Source: Haplomitrium mnioides (Eukaryota > Marchantiophyta > Haplomitriopsida > Calobryales). From it: DNA of 21,382 bases. Under the pieces are notes generated by a model. That model did not search any database. It was not told the origin of the DNA and was given only the letters and a program-made list of their open reading frames with translations. The stretch's first letter is position 1, and each line of letters opens with the position of its first letter. The stretch is taken from the NCBI GenBank assembly GCA_049999725.1, contig JBNGIS010020795.1:1-21382 (forward strand). The letters are read 5' to 3'. This document shows positions 1 through 8,508 of the stretch, in pieces. Position numbers and translations under genes: made by a program.

Positions 1-1
1 G

Positions 2-103
2 TTTGAAATAGGTTCTATCAACATTATCAACATTGAGACAAACCGTGTTAATCTTGATGAATCTTCTGAAGTTGAATATGAAGAAGTCGATGCGAGTATC
101 TAA
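2..103 (+). pseudogene. C-terminal end of a DUF7869-family gene (copy 1)
   Basis: An open frame enters from the left edge and stops with TAA at 101-103, giving 33 residues that begin FEIGSINIINIETNRVN and end VEYEEVDASI. It aligns with the tail of the minus-strand gene ending at 4150 (SITVINTKTDQVNFDEF ... EKVETSG), and the two 3' flanks also align. It is therefore the last few dozen codons of another copy of that gene. This part has no recognisable domain; it is a short acidic tail. Whether the rest of this copy is intact cannot be seen. I infer that it is decayed like its neighbour. Confidence 0.6.
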
Positions 104-599
104 AACCATTTAGGAATACCAATTATATACTTTCAATTTATGTTTTAATTGAAGTTTATTATTTTATAAGGTACACGAGAATTTTATTCAACAAATTTCT
201 TGAATTTATATGCTACATTGAACTTTTTAGTGTAAATCATTCCTATTTGATTCCTATCATCTATGAATGAAACTTAAAAATTCAATTATAATCTTTATTT
301 GGCTTGTGAAATGTTTTCTAATCCAAAATATAATCATATTCTTTCTTACTATATTGTTTGGTAGAAGAATTTCAATGTTTTGGCTACTAAATCTTTTGGT
401 ATTGATTTTTTTGATTGCTCAAGCATCTGTCCAAATCGACTACTTAATCCTTTGCTAGCATTGACTTTGATGTAAAACTTGAAACCTCTTACATGCTTTG
501 ACTCCAATATAGAACTTGAAACCCATTTTTCTCTGAGATTCATATTTAGAAAATAGATTCGTAAACACGCCTAGAAATTGTTGTGGAAAATAGAACTTT
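104..599 (+). other. 3' flank of copy 1, no gene
   Basis: AT-rich downstream region of the copy 1 DUF7869 gene. It aligns in inverse orientation with about 3680-4149 (for example AACTTTTTAGTGTAAAT near 219 and TTTTCTAATCCAAAATATAA near 314 find diverged complements near 4010 and 3930). Several AATAAA-poor, T-rich stretches could hold a polyadenylation signal, but none stands out. Short open frames here are not conserved in the mirrored copy. Confidence 0.55.
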
Positions 600-960
600 A
601 AGCACATCTGGACTTGGATCTAAAAGTCGGAACCCTATGCACATATAGACTTTGATGCGCAAGTCAAAACCTCATATGTACATAGACTCTATTGCAGATC
701 TCAAAACATTTGTTGAGCCTAGTCTTTGTTGACTTGCACTTAGATATAGAACTTGGATTCCTATGCGCGCATAGACTTTGGTGTGAAAGTCAAAGCCTTC
801 TATACGCACCAACTCTGATACAAATTTCTGAACCTTGTACATACAAAGACTACCATATAGAACTTAGATTCTAAACCATTCAAAGACTCTCATGTGGAAC
901 TCAAGTCCCTTTGTTCGCGAGACTCTAGTCCACAACTTGTAACTCTATGTGTGTTTAGAC
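600..960. repeat. Cluster of degenerate GCGC-centred palindromes (copy 1 flank)
   Basis: Repeated units of the type CCTATGCGCGCATAGACTTTG separated by TTGAA or AAGTC-rich spacers. The best is CTATGCGCGCATAG at 761-774, a perfect 14-bp palindrome. Diverged units are CCTATGCACATATAGAC near 635, CTCATATGTACATAGAC near 672 and CTCTATGTGTGTTTAGAC near 942. The cluster corresponds to the one at 3320-3740 in copy 2. The units are strikingly rich in GC and CpG within an AT-rich region. Confidence 0.6.
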
Positions 961-1574
961 TTTGAAGCAAATATCTAAACCCACTAGCCTTCTTGATTTT
1001 GAACTATGACTCCTTTGAATTTATGAATATTTGAATTTAAAAAGATTTTGAATTGCTAAACCTTTGTAAATCATGACTACTATACTCTTTATGCGTATGG
1101 TATTTGAACTAAAATGGAAAGCTTCTTTCTTGGTTGAACTTCAAAATAGAGCTCTAAAATCTATAAAAGCTAGGTTTTTTTAGTTTTTGTGCATTGAGAC
1201 TCCAAATTGATTCCCTTGACTTCTGATCCACTTGGGCATTTCCTCAAGTTTGACATTTATTTTTCAAATTTTTTTTTTTAATGATATCATGCCTATACAT
1301 GCATGAAGTTTGTGCAACCACATTTATTTTTAAAATAACTTATTCCTACATATGTTTCAATTTTTAGGCTTTGAAATGTAACTAATAAAGAAATGCAATT
1401 TTTTTGGTGAAAACAAACCACAATTTTTATAATTTTCATTGATTTCAAGATTTCCAATATTTTTGTAAAAACCAAGAATATCATTCAACTTTGCATAATG
1501 AAATTGCTTCTATCACACTATTCTATGTAGATTTCTATTTTTAGACATTTTGAGTTTTTTTGTCTTTTTGTGCT
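961..1574. other. Subterminal non-coding part of copy 1
   Basis: No gene seen. This stretch aligns in inverse orientation with about 2710-3250 of copy 2, including TTCCCTTGACTTCTG (1210-1224), CATGCATGAAGTTTGTGCAACCA (about 1298-1320) and TTTTGCATAAC-like sequence (1490-1500). Conservation between two copies shows it is part of the element rather than of the host. Confidence 0.55.
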
Positions 1575-1965
1575 TTAGTATATAAGGCTATGTACTCTCA
1601 TCGAAAGGTTGTCTTTGTATGTCTCTTCATTTGTGAACCAAATGGTGAGCTGAAATATTGCAGCTCTTAGAGAAGTGTGGATTCTTTATGAGCAAAGTTG
1701 CGCTAGTTCTTATATCGGAAGATCAACACACTTTGGAATTTCTTCAAGAAGGCATCACTTGAAGAAAGGTCTCGTGCATTGTATGCGTATGAGACTCAAT
1801 TGGTTGTCATTCTCTTTTGTGTGTTTGTAGATGTCATGGAATGTGTGTAGACGATGTAGTTGTGAAGTGATGTATATGCGCATGACATTTTTTTACTCTA
1901 GAAAGCTTGCTAAAATGGCAAAAACAAAAACAACAAAAAGTCAACTAGCTTATTTTTTTTTTGAG
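1575..1965. mobile_element. Extra block of about 390 bp inside copy 1, origin unknown
   Basis: Copies 1 and 2 align up to about 1570 (complement of about 2710) and again from about 1968 (complement of about 2683). This block therefore has no counterpart in copy 2, where only about 25 bases separate the same points. It contains mixed-composition DNA (for example GTGAACCAAATGGTGAGCTG near 1633) without an open frame of note. It is either an insertion in copy 1 or a deletion in copy 2. I could not find clear terminal repeats or a target duplication, and the limits are approximate. Confidence 0.4.
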
Positions 1966-2053
1966 AGAAATAACCTTGTTTTCTTTGTTTTTTGTGCCTG
2001 AAAACGATGTTTTTTTTTTAAACAAATGTTCATGTTTTTAGCACAATATTCTT

Positions 2054-2073
2054 GGTTCAAAGTAAGGGCTATT
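2054..2073 (+). repeat. Terminal motif of copy 1 (right TIR, diverged)
   Basis: GGTTCAAAGTAAGGGCTATT. Its complement matches the left terminal motif of copy 2 (2568-2587) at 15 of 20 positions, with the core TACTTTGAACC kept. Homology between the copies stops just outside it. Confidence 0.55.
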
Positions 2074-2567
2074 GTAAATGCATTTTTTACTACATCACAT
2101 AACTCACAACATGTTATGAGCACTTTAGTAATTTTCTTAAGGAAAATTTTCATAAAATGTTTTTTTTGAAACTTTTTCACACAAAAAATTTAAATTTTCT
2201 CTAAGATCTCCCCTATCCACTTTCAAATTGTGATCTTACAAGTCAGATTTGTTTCTTTCTCTTTGATGGAATTTCTATTTTGTATTTTTCTCTTCTTTTA
2301 GTCTTTTACACTATATTTTTTCTTATATATAAAATTTTTTGTATGACCCTCCTTGCACTTTATTTAATAAAAAAACATTTCTTGAATAGAAGAAAACAAG
2401 ACAAAATTGCATTCCAATTGAACACTCATGAGATATTTTTCAAGAATGAAGATAGATTGAAGCAACATTTAGAGAAAACAAATCAATCGAACACTCGATT
2501 GATCAACAAAACATTTGGCCCAAGAATCTATCTATGAATAGACATTCTAAAATGTTAAAACAAGCAA
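2074..2567. other. Spacer between element copies 1 and 2
   Basis: A 494-bp AT-rich stretch outside both terminal motifs, presumably host DNA or an older repeat. An 85-codon open frame at 2280-2537 is Phe, Leu and Lys rich and reads like translated AT-rich DNA. I see no family similarity and no promoter. The only structured feature is a small hairpin at 2482-2503. Confidence 0.45.
2482..2503. repeat. Perfect 9-bp hairpin
   Basis: ATCAATCGA, loop ACAC, then TCGATTGAT: an uninterrupted 9-bp inverted repeat in the inter-element spacer. It is not followed by a T tract and has no neighbour gene, so its meaning is unknown. Confidence 0.5.
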
Positions 2568-2587
2568 AACAACTGCTACTTTGAACC
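2568..2587 (-). repeat. Left terminal inverted repeat of copy 2
   Basis: AACAACTGCTACTTTGAACC. Inward sequence (AAAAACAGGCTACTC) also resembles the right end (AGAAACCGCTACTAG read inwards), so the inverted repeat may be about 30-45 bp with lower identity inside. Outward sequence has no match to the other ends. Confidence 0.65.
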
Positions 2588-3319
2588 AAAAACAGGCTAC
2601 TCAAAACATGAACCTTTTTCTATAGGAAAAGTTGTGGCTTTTGAGCTAAAAAAACAGAAAAAAAAAACGAGGTTACTTTTTTAAAACAAAAAGTACATAA
2701 GTTTTTGAGTTTCATTTTTTGGCTGTTTCAACAAGCATAATAGAGTGAGAGTCAATTTTGTTATGCAAAATCAAACAATATTATTAGTTTTCATAAAAAT
2801 ATTGGCAAACTCGAGATCGATGAAAAGCACAAAAATTTTGGTAAGTTTTCACAAGAAAATTTCATTTATCACTGATTACAATTTGAAGCCTGAAAATTGA
2901 AATGCATGTCACAAGAAACTATTTTGAAATATGTTTGGTTGCACAAACTCTAAACGCGCATAAACATGGTGCTCTTTGAAACTTGTTTTTTGTAACAAAA
3001 ATTAGACCAGAAGTCAAGGGCATGAGTTTGCAATCGTACATACAGAAACCAACAAAACAAAACATTGCATGGATTTAGAAGCTCTATTTTCAAGTTCAAG
3101 CAAGAAATAAGTCTTCATTTGTAGTTGAAAATCCATGCATACAAAAGTTAAAATGGGCTTAGAAAAAGGGTTTCAACATTTAAAAATATTTTATAATTCA
3201 ACAAAGCATATACACATAGGAGTCATAGTTCCAAATCAAAAAGACAATGGGTAAGAAGATTGAATTAAGAGTGTAAACATGAAACATCTCCAAGTTTTTG
3301 ACTTGATTCTACCAAACAA

Positions 3320-3740
3320 AGGTTTCGAGTTCTACAAAAGAGTCTATAACTTGTGTAGAAACTAAGTTCTAATAGGTAGTCTTTGTATGTAGAAGCTTGA
3401 GGGTTGTATATGAGAAGTAAAATATGTGGAAGGCTTGGGCTTCCACCCCAAAGTCTATGGGCATATAGGAATTCAAGCTCAACATTTGAACACTCCACCT
3501 CAAAGTCTGTGCATACATAGAAATCCAAATTCACCATCTAAACACTCCACAACAAAGATTATCAAGAACCTAGGTTTTAGGTTCCACAAAAGAGTTTTTG
3601 AGCGCACAACGTTTTGATTTGCAAATCAAAATCTATGCGCGTATAGGGTTCAATCTTCTACAACTGAGGATATAGACGGTAAATGTTCTAATTTTTGCAA
3701 CAAACTCTATGCACGCTAAAGATTTTGTTTTCTTATTAAG
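3320..3740. repeat. Cluster of degenerate GCGC-centred palindromes (copy 2 left flank)
   Basis: Units such as GTCTATGGGCATATAGGAATTC (3450-3471), GTCTGTGCATACATAGAAATCC (3505-3526), ATCTATGCGCGTATAGGGTTC (3631-3651) and CTCTATGCACGCTAAAG (3707-3723). It matches the cluster at 600-960 in inverse orientation, so it was present in the ancestral element. Confidence 0.55.
3612..3631. repeat. Perfect 20-bp AT palindrome
   Basis: TTTTGATTTGCAAATCAAAA is its own reverse complement without mismatch. It sits next to the GCGC-centred unit at 3633-3646. The mirrored site in copy 1 (near 650-665) reads TTTGATGCGCAAGTCAAAA, so the perfect symmetry is specific to this copy. Confidence 0.7.
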
Positions 3741-4149
3741 AATCTAAAAATAAAATAGGTAAAAAGCTCTACATCTGAGTCAAAGCGCGCCAAAGGTTTT
3801 AAGCGATATATCAAAGTCCCTACAAGCAAAAAATAAGTAGTCAATTTAGGCAAAAGCTTTAGCAATACAATAGGCTTAAACTCTTCTAGTAGGCACTAAA
3901 GTTGGAAACAACATACTTACATTTTGGATAAGAAAATATTTTACAACGAAAATGAAAATATTAACTAAAGATTCAAGTTTCATTTACAGAAAAAATATTC
4001 AACTTGGAATTATTTAGAGTAAAAAGTTCAAGGTTGCAGATAAATTTAACAAATTCCTTCATCATATTCTCACGTACTTTACAAAATAATAATCTTAAAT
4101 TAAAATATAATTGAAAATACATAATATATAATAAAATTCTTAAATTACT

Positions 4150-4419
4150 TTAGCCACTCGTCTCGACTTTTTCGGATTGAGCTTTGAAAAATTCATCAAA
4201 ATTTACTTGATCTGTCTTAGTGTTAATGACAGTGATTGAATCTCTTTGAAACATTTCAAGATTAAGGGCTTTTCGTCTTTTGTACTCACATAGATTTGAT
4301 TTACTAGTAGCTAGAGTGGTTTTTCTCAGTTGGTTTTTTTTTTGTATAAGAAGAAAATCAAAAGACAAAATCGTGATTTGTGTCACATCAAGTACATCAA
4401 TATGTAACTTGGACATCAA
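4150..4419 (-). pseudogene. C-terminal tail of the DUF7869 gene (exon 3, last frame)
   Basis: An 89-codon open frame ending at the TAA 4152-4150. It is Lys and Arg rich near KKNQLRKTTL and CEYKRRKALN, then acidic (VNFDEFFKAQSEKVE). Its end is matched by the copy 1 frame 2-103, which supports this as the true terminus. The upstream part joins the preceding frame through the 19-bp duplication. Confidence 0.55.
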
Positions 4420-4431
4420 TATGTAACTTGG
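4394..4431. repeat. 19-bp tandem duplication inside the DUF7869 exon 3
   Basis: ACATCAATATGTAACTTGG occurs twice in direct succession (4394-4412 and 4413-4431). Because 19 is not a multiple of three, it shifts the frame between the chromo-like module and the C-terminal tail. It is a decay event in this copy. Confidence 0.85.
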
Positions 4432-4459
4432 ATTTGCATTTCCCTTTTGTTGTTGCTAT

Positions 4460-4780
4460 TTATTTTGGGAAGTATTGTCTAGAAAATGCATTCTCAGCCT
4501 CACAAGCAAACCATTGAACATGTACTTGTTTCGGGTTTGTGGGATCCTCCTTATCAAAGAACAAAACTTTGAGAACTTTGGCAACCCAAAACGGTATGCC
4601 TTTTGGATCTTGAGATGCAACAACACAAATAAACATTCTAACTTTAATCTCATGTAGATTGCCAAATTTGTGCCCGTATCGAGTGTTATACGAAAGAGTC
4701 TCTTCTTGTAGGCTAAGTGCTTCATCATAGATTGCTCGACGTGTAGAAAGTATTTGCTGTAATGGAGTATCTTCTTCCAT
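4460..4780 (-). pseudogene. Chromo-like FWVAKV module of the DUF7869 gene (exon 3)
   Basis: A 106-codon frame starting MEEDTPLQQIL and containing GIPFWVAKVLKVLFFD and KQVHVQWFACEAEN. The pattern P-F-W-hydrophobic-G/A-K-V, a variable loop, then V-x-V-x-W-F is typical of small SH3, chromo or Tudor-like barrels next to plant transposase-like proteins. I infer a chromatin or nucleic-acid contact role. The frame joins the upstream nuclease-like part through a shift near 4850, where LPFHLYNYQ and SNTCNDFQNVHLGSQ lie in different frames. Confidence 0.55.
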
Positions 4781-4944
4781 CTGTTGAGCATCAAGCTGAG
4801 AACCTAGATGAACATTTTGGAAATCATTACAAGTGTTTGATAGTTGTAAAGGTGGAAAGGTAAATTCTGCTTTAAGTCCTTGTCTTTTTTTTCAAGGATG
4901 TAGGGCGCAATCTCTTGTTGGGCAAGAAAAAAGTCATTTCACCA

Positions 4945-5904
4945 TTAAATATCAGAATCTGTAAAGAACTTGTAGTAGTTCTCACTTATGTTGTCCTTTA
5001 TTGAAAAGACCACTCTCTTGACATCAACTTCTCTTTCTTCCTTTTGAGATCTTTCGATTTCAGAGTATGCCTTGAGAGGAATCAACATTGAGATCAGAAT
5101 TTCTTTGTCCACTTCAGGCACTTGAGTTGACAAACACCATCCAGAGGTAACCCAAAATTCATCTGTTGAAAACTGCTTGCTCCAAATCTTTGTTTTGGAA
5201 TCATTCAACTGGAACTTGAATTGTTGATTAAAGGTAACATCATGCATCCTTTGAACTAGAGAGGGACGTTGTTGGAGAAACATTTTGAAATCCTAAGTTT
5301 CCAATAAAAGAGTTACGTGAGGTTTAGGATTATAAGATAATTGAAGTGCATCGCTAAGACTCGTAATCATGAAAGCTTTGACACGTTTCAAACATTTTGA
5401 GAATCGGCTAAACATTTGATTGATTTGATCATGAGTATGGCCAACCATGAGAAATCCCACCTTGATTTTTCAAAAAACATTATTGGGAATAAAGAGACTA
5501 AGATATCCAAATAAGACAGAATTCTTATTTTCTTGTGTTGTCCAACTGAAGATACAAAGTTGGAGGCAACAGCCCTTCAAAGTCATATAATATTTTATTA
5601 AGCACAGTAAATATCAAATTAGAATCACTTTTCAAGTTTCCATAGGTTAAGAAGACCCTCGAAGAAAGAGCATGATTGAATATTAAGCCACCAACAACAT
5701 GCACACCCACCAAACAATCTTTATCAATGTTTTTTGGTGGCGAAGGCCAGTGTGGAATAGCACTTTTCTTCTTATCCATTCTATCAACGATAATTCTCAA
5801 GTACTTTTGACCATCAACATAACATTTTCTTCAATGGTTTGCAAGTTTTGTTCTTTCTTTCATTTGTTGGTCATGATGAAGAAACAATTGATGATTATAT
5901 TTGA
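4945..5904 (-). pseudogene. Nuclease-like core of the DUF7869 domain (exon 3, 5' part)
   Basis: It starts after the acceptor ATGCAG (exon base 5904) with YNHQLFLHHDQQMKERTKLA. Then comes YVDGQKYLRIIVDRMDKKK, ending in IPHW near 5750, with GVHVVGGLIFNHALSSRVF next and LQLDN near 5545-5531. VGHTHDQINQMF follows; its GHTHDQINQMF part lies at 5442-5410. The end reads FLQQRPSLVQRMHDVTFNQQF and KIWSKQFSTDEFW. These are the signature blocks of the family. The GHTHDQI block contains a histidine and an acidic residue at the place where DDE enzymes often carry the third catalytic residue. At least two frameshifts and two stops interrupt it. Confidence 0.75.
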
Positions 5905-6723
5905 CTGCATCATCACAAAGTACGAAAGACATAAAAGTAGTTCAGTAAGATATATGTTGATGTTTGGAACTTCAAAAAACAACCAAAGGTGCTAAAAATA
6001 TTCAAATCATCTTAAACAAATGTTTGGATTGGTAGAAGTGAAAATTTTGTAAAAGATTAAAAATAAACTTTAGGTAATCTAAATGAGAAAAATCTGCTTG
6101 ACTTAAAATAAACAAAAGTTTTCAAAGTAGAAAAATAAGATTTGCTAACAAAAAGTCACAAATTGTAATTATAGTTTCAAAGATAGCTTGGACTTTTTGT
6201 TTGCAAAAGATAATAAAAAAATTGAACACATCATATGCGTGCATAGGATGAGTAGAGACAACAACTAATCATATGCGCGTATAGGACCAATACAACATTG
6301 CCAATATCATGGCTTTCTTTGACTATTGTTGCGACTAGTTTTAAAGGAAACAAGAACAAATCCTATCTCCGCATAGGATTTGCAAACAACAGAACTGGTT
6401 CTTGTTATTGTTTTTCTTACAAAGAGTTGCTGATTTAAAGCAACAAAAGCAAAACTTGTTGTAAGGCTAAGATCACTACCAAGAATCAGACAAGGTTTGG
6501 GTTCAAACTAAAAACAATAGACCCTATGCAAACATAGACTCTCTTCTCAAAACTCAAGTTGATAAGAATTATTCCACTCAAATCTTGTTTGTTGAACAAC
6601 TTAACAAAACAAATATCTTTTGGCAATAAGTTGAGGAAACAAAGCATCTCTAGAATTAAGCTTTGAGTCTAGAAAAAAGAGTATTGATTAACCAAAGGTT
6701 TCAAAAGAGAAAAAATTTGTTAC
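5905..6723 (-). other. Intron 2 of the DUF7869 gene
   Basis: Donor AACAAAG/GTAACA at 6724/6723 and acceptor ATGCAG ending at 5905 bound an 819-bp AT-rich stretch with no conserved frame. An alternative acceptor TATTTTTAG ends at 5992. The intron holds palindrome-like units at 6228-6390 and 6525-6545. Confidence 0.55.
6228..6390. repeat. GCGC-type palindrome units in DUF7869 intron 2
   Basis: Units include CATATGCGTGCATAGGATG (6232-6250), CATATGCGCGTATAGGACC (6270-6288) and CTATCTCCGCATAGGATTTG (6363-6382), each with a CCTATGCGCGCATAGG-like core. A further one near 6528 reads CCTATGCAAACATAGACTC. Confidence 0.5.
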
Positions 6724-7279
6724 CTTTGTTGGACTCCAAGACAGATTTTATTTCTTCACATGTTTCACAAACAACAAATCTATTGCGCTTTGGAATTTTT
6801 ACATTTGGAAAATGAGTTCTCATATGTTTTGTAAAACCCGAGAAACTAAGAATACAATAGAGATCGGTCTCTTTCAAATAAGTTGTGTAGTAGTCATAAG
6901 CTTCCCAGTTTGTAAAATTGTCGAGTAAGTTATAAACTTTCCAAGTGGACATTCTCTCACAGTGTCTCTAAAAAAAATTTTCCATCCAATCATGCACAAA
7001 AACTCGTTTAGCAAATAATTCTCTTTTTTCAAAAATGCCTCTAGAATATGCGTTTTTGAGGTTTTGAATCCTTTAGATTCCATTATTCCCTACTGATAAT
7101 ATTAATTTGAAGGCTCTTCTACAGACAATGGTACCACTAGGTAGAGTAAAATGATTGTCAACATCAAAGTCTTTTCTTATTATTCCTTTTTGCAGTATGA
7201 TATCTGAGTTGAACATCTTTTTGTTGATCTGTTTGAGAGAAACATGTTTTCGACAAAGCATGAAGAATCGAGATATCAA
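6724..7279 (-). pseudogene. Exon 2 of the DUF7869 gene (zinc-ligand-like N-terminal part)
   Basis: After the acceptor TTCTGAG, the frame reads LISRFFMLCRKHVSLKQINKK, then TLPSGTIVCRRAFKLILSVG. A shift near 7080 leads to a second frame (THILEAFLKKENYLL), and another near 6950 leads to HMRTHFPNVKIPK and RFVVCETCEEIKSVL. The Cys residues (LCRK, IVCRR, VVCETC) are family features that may bind metal. The exon ends at AACAAAG/GTAAC. Confidence 0.65.
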
Positions 7280-7457
7280 CTCAGAATATCACACTACATA
7301 AGTTTTTTCTTCAATTCTATATAAGCACTAGGTTCTGTCTATGAACCTTTGTGCACAAGCTATTTACTCTTTAATCCTATGCGCAAATTAGATTCACTCA
7401 TTGACTCTATATGAGCATAGGGTTCAATCTTTGATATCATACGCGAATAGGATTCAC
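7280..7457 (-). other. Intron 1 of the DUF7869 gene with palindrome units
   Basis: Donor GAGAAG/GTGAAT at 7458/7457 and acceptor TTCTGAG ending at 7280; 178 bp. It contains CCTATGCGCAAATTAGATTC (7378-7397), CTATATGAGCATAGGGTTC (7407-7425) and ATACGCGAATAGGATTC (7439-7455), the same palindrome family as elsewhere. Confidence 0.5.
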
Positions 7458-7675
7458 CTTCTCGATTTTCTTGGGCTGAGCTATCTGATCCAATAGAAGC
7501 CGTCTTTTTTCCCCAATATACTTATCATCACACTTGGTGCTTTTGGTAGTCCAATGCTTACCTCGAAAGAATTGTAGTTTGAACAAATCTCAAGTTGCAT
7601 GTCAAAAGTAACACTTTTCTGTGAAGATGAATCTTGGAGTTCTAACCTCTTCTTGCCCTTAAAAACTCTAGCCAT
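7458..7675 (-). pseudogene. Exon 1 of the DUF7869 gene
   Basis: ATG at 7675 opens a frame MARVFKGKKRLELQDSSSQK, a short basic N-terminus that could serve as a nuclear signal. It continues as FDMQLEICSNYNSF and stops at 7481, just before the proposed donor; a shifted frame (SSAQENRE) reaches the donor. I chose this ATG because it is the first one after an AT-rich promoter-like region and is followed by basic, then Ser-rich, residues. It is poorly conserved and only moderately sure. Confidence 0.45.
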
Positions 7676-8103
7676 TGATAAAGCTTACTAAAAAATCAAC
7701 TATTTAAAGAAAATATTTTAACAAATATTGTCAACCACTTATGACCTATCTAAAATATGTGTTTTTAAAGAAAATTATGTAAAACGACGAAATTGAGAAC
7801 TTTTCATGAAGAAAATAAAAAAACAATTGGAAGGATGATGAAAACAAACAATGCTTTATATACTGACTTTTTATTTTTGCACCACGCGAACCCACATATC
7901 AAGAGCTCATCAAATCATTTTTTGGTGGGAAAAGGTATTTTTAAAAATTTAAGTAGAAAAAAAATGTCAATGGAAAGTTTCTTTCTAATAGTTCAAGCTC
8001 ACTTTCTAGTTTTTTTTTTGGTCATCATTTTTTTTTGCATTTTCTTATTATTTTGCCATTTTCAGCCGTTCGATTTTTTGTGAACTTTTGCTGCTAAGAT
8101 TTT
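7676..8103. promoter_or_regulatory. Shared divergent intergenic region of copy 2
   Basis: About 430 bp between the 5' ends of the minus-strand DUF7869 gene and the plus-strand methyltransferase gene. TATATA at 7857-7862 is a candidate TATA box for the plus-strand gene; TTTAAATA-like sequence near 7700-7710 could serve the minus-strand gene. A 96-codon frame at 7793-8083 is low-complexity Phe-rich and looks spurious. The methyltransferase start codon is not recognisable in this copy: a TAA lies at 8095-8097, just before the conserved frame. Confidence 0.4.
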
Positions 8104-8463
8104 TCACCTCAAATTCTACCAGTTTTTACTTTATCGAAAGTAGCATCACATGTTAATGTTTCTAGACCTGTTCAACCAAAGCCTTACAGTTATTCGGATG
8201 TTATCAAGACTATTGAGACAGAAAAATTAGACTAGGAATGGCTAGTTAATCGTGGATCCTTGAAAGACCCTGATCAACACCTTTACTTTTTTGCAAGTGA
8301 AGGTCAAAATTTTTACCTCAACCTTGTGGTCCAAATAACGATGATTAGAGAGGGCCAGCAAGCCAACACCGAGTTGCTTATGTAGCCACAGGATGTTATT
8401 ACCCTATACAAGGCCTCTCGCAAACGATTTTGCTTTTCGAAGATGAACGAGAGGGACATTTTT

Positions 8464-8508
8464 GCAAGGAAAGATCTTAAAAACCGGCAAGGAAAGATCT
8501 TAAAACCC
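8464..8508. repeat. 23-bp direct duplication at the exon 1/intron 1 border
   Basis: GCAAGGAAAGATCTTAAAA occurs twice (from 8464 and from 8487), separated by ACCG. Copy 3 has one unit (GGCAAGATAAATTTAGAAAA, minus strand near 21129). The duplicated GCAAG is where the donor should be, and the expected GT is absent from both units. Confidence 0.7.

Larger units (their letters stand above)
1..2073 (+). mobile_element. Element copy 1, right-hand end of the DUF7869 side (partial)
   Basis: This segment is the mirror image of 2568-4250 and ends in the same terminal motif. By-eye landmarks are: coding end 20-103 against 4240-4150; TTGAACTATGACTCCT near 995-1012 against its complement near 3216-3235; GTTTGTGCAACCA near 1308-1320 against the complement near 2938-2950; CAATATTTTTGTAAAA near 1453 against the complement near 2800; terminal motif 2054-2073 against 2568-2587. 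It is therefore the 3' end of a second copy of the same element, running off the left edge of the window. It differs from copy 2 by an extra block at about 1575-1965. The arms differ at many bases, so this is an old copy rather than a recent inverted duplication or an assembly artefact. Confidence 0.75.
2588..4149 (-). other. 3' flank and subterminal zone of the DUF7869 gene (copy 2)
   Basis: About 1.55 kb without a gene. It lies between the stop codon of the minus-strand gene and the left terminal repeat and is homologous to 104-2053 in inverse orientation. It contains the palindrome cluster 3320-3740. Short frames at 3265-3537 and 3426-3617 arise from the repeat units and are not conserved as proteins. 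Confidence 0.55.
4150..7675 (-). pseudogene. DUF7869-family protein, decayed three-exon gene; candidate transposase of the element
   Basis: Read on the minus strand: exon 1 at 7675-7458, exon 2 at 7279-6724, exon 3 at 5904-4150. Family landmarks appear in order: RFFMLCRKHVS; VCRRAFKLIL; HFPNVKIPKRNRFVVC-ETC; HHDQQMKERTKLA; YLRIIVDRMDKKKSAIPH; LYLQLDN followed in another frame by NKNSV; VGHTHDQINQMFSRFSK; then a chromo-like IPFWVAKV-VHVQWF module. This order and these motifs fit the DUF7869 family of plants, algae and some other eukaryotes. The spaced acidic residues (D-MD, QLDN, GHTHDQ) resemble an RNase H-like DDE nuclease; that is my inference. Frameshifts are visible near 7080, 6950, 5820, 5530 and 4850, and stops near 5475, 5296 and 4950, so the gene is dead. 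It diverges from the methyltransferase gene at 8104. Confidence 0.8.

Noticed and set aside
2280-2537. 85-codon frame in the spacer as a possible small protein gene
   Set aside because: Composition is that of AT-rich random sequence (Phe, Leu, Lys), with no recognisable motif, promoter or second copy.
1-4250. Assembly artefact (false inverted duplication)
   Set aside because: The arms are strongly diverged and differ by a 390-bp block, which an artefact would not produce.
4460-4780. Chromodomain of a Gypsy-type integrase
   Set aside because: FWVAKV resembles a chromo-like fold, but the upstream blocks are DUF7869 motifs, not integrase HHCC or D,D(35)E, and there is no reverse transcriptase or LTR pair.
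7793-8083. 96-codon plus-strand frame as the start of the methyltransferase
   Set aside because: It is Phe-rich low complexity, out of frame with the conserved exon 1, and closed by a stop before it. A start for exon 1 cannot be found in this copy.
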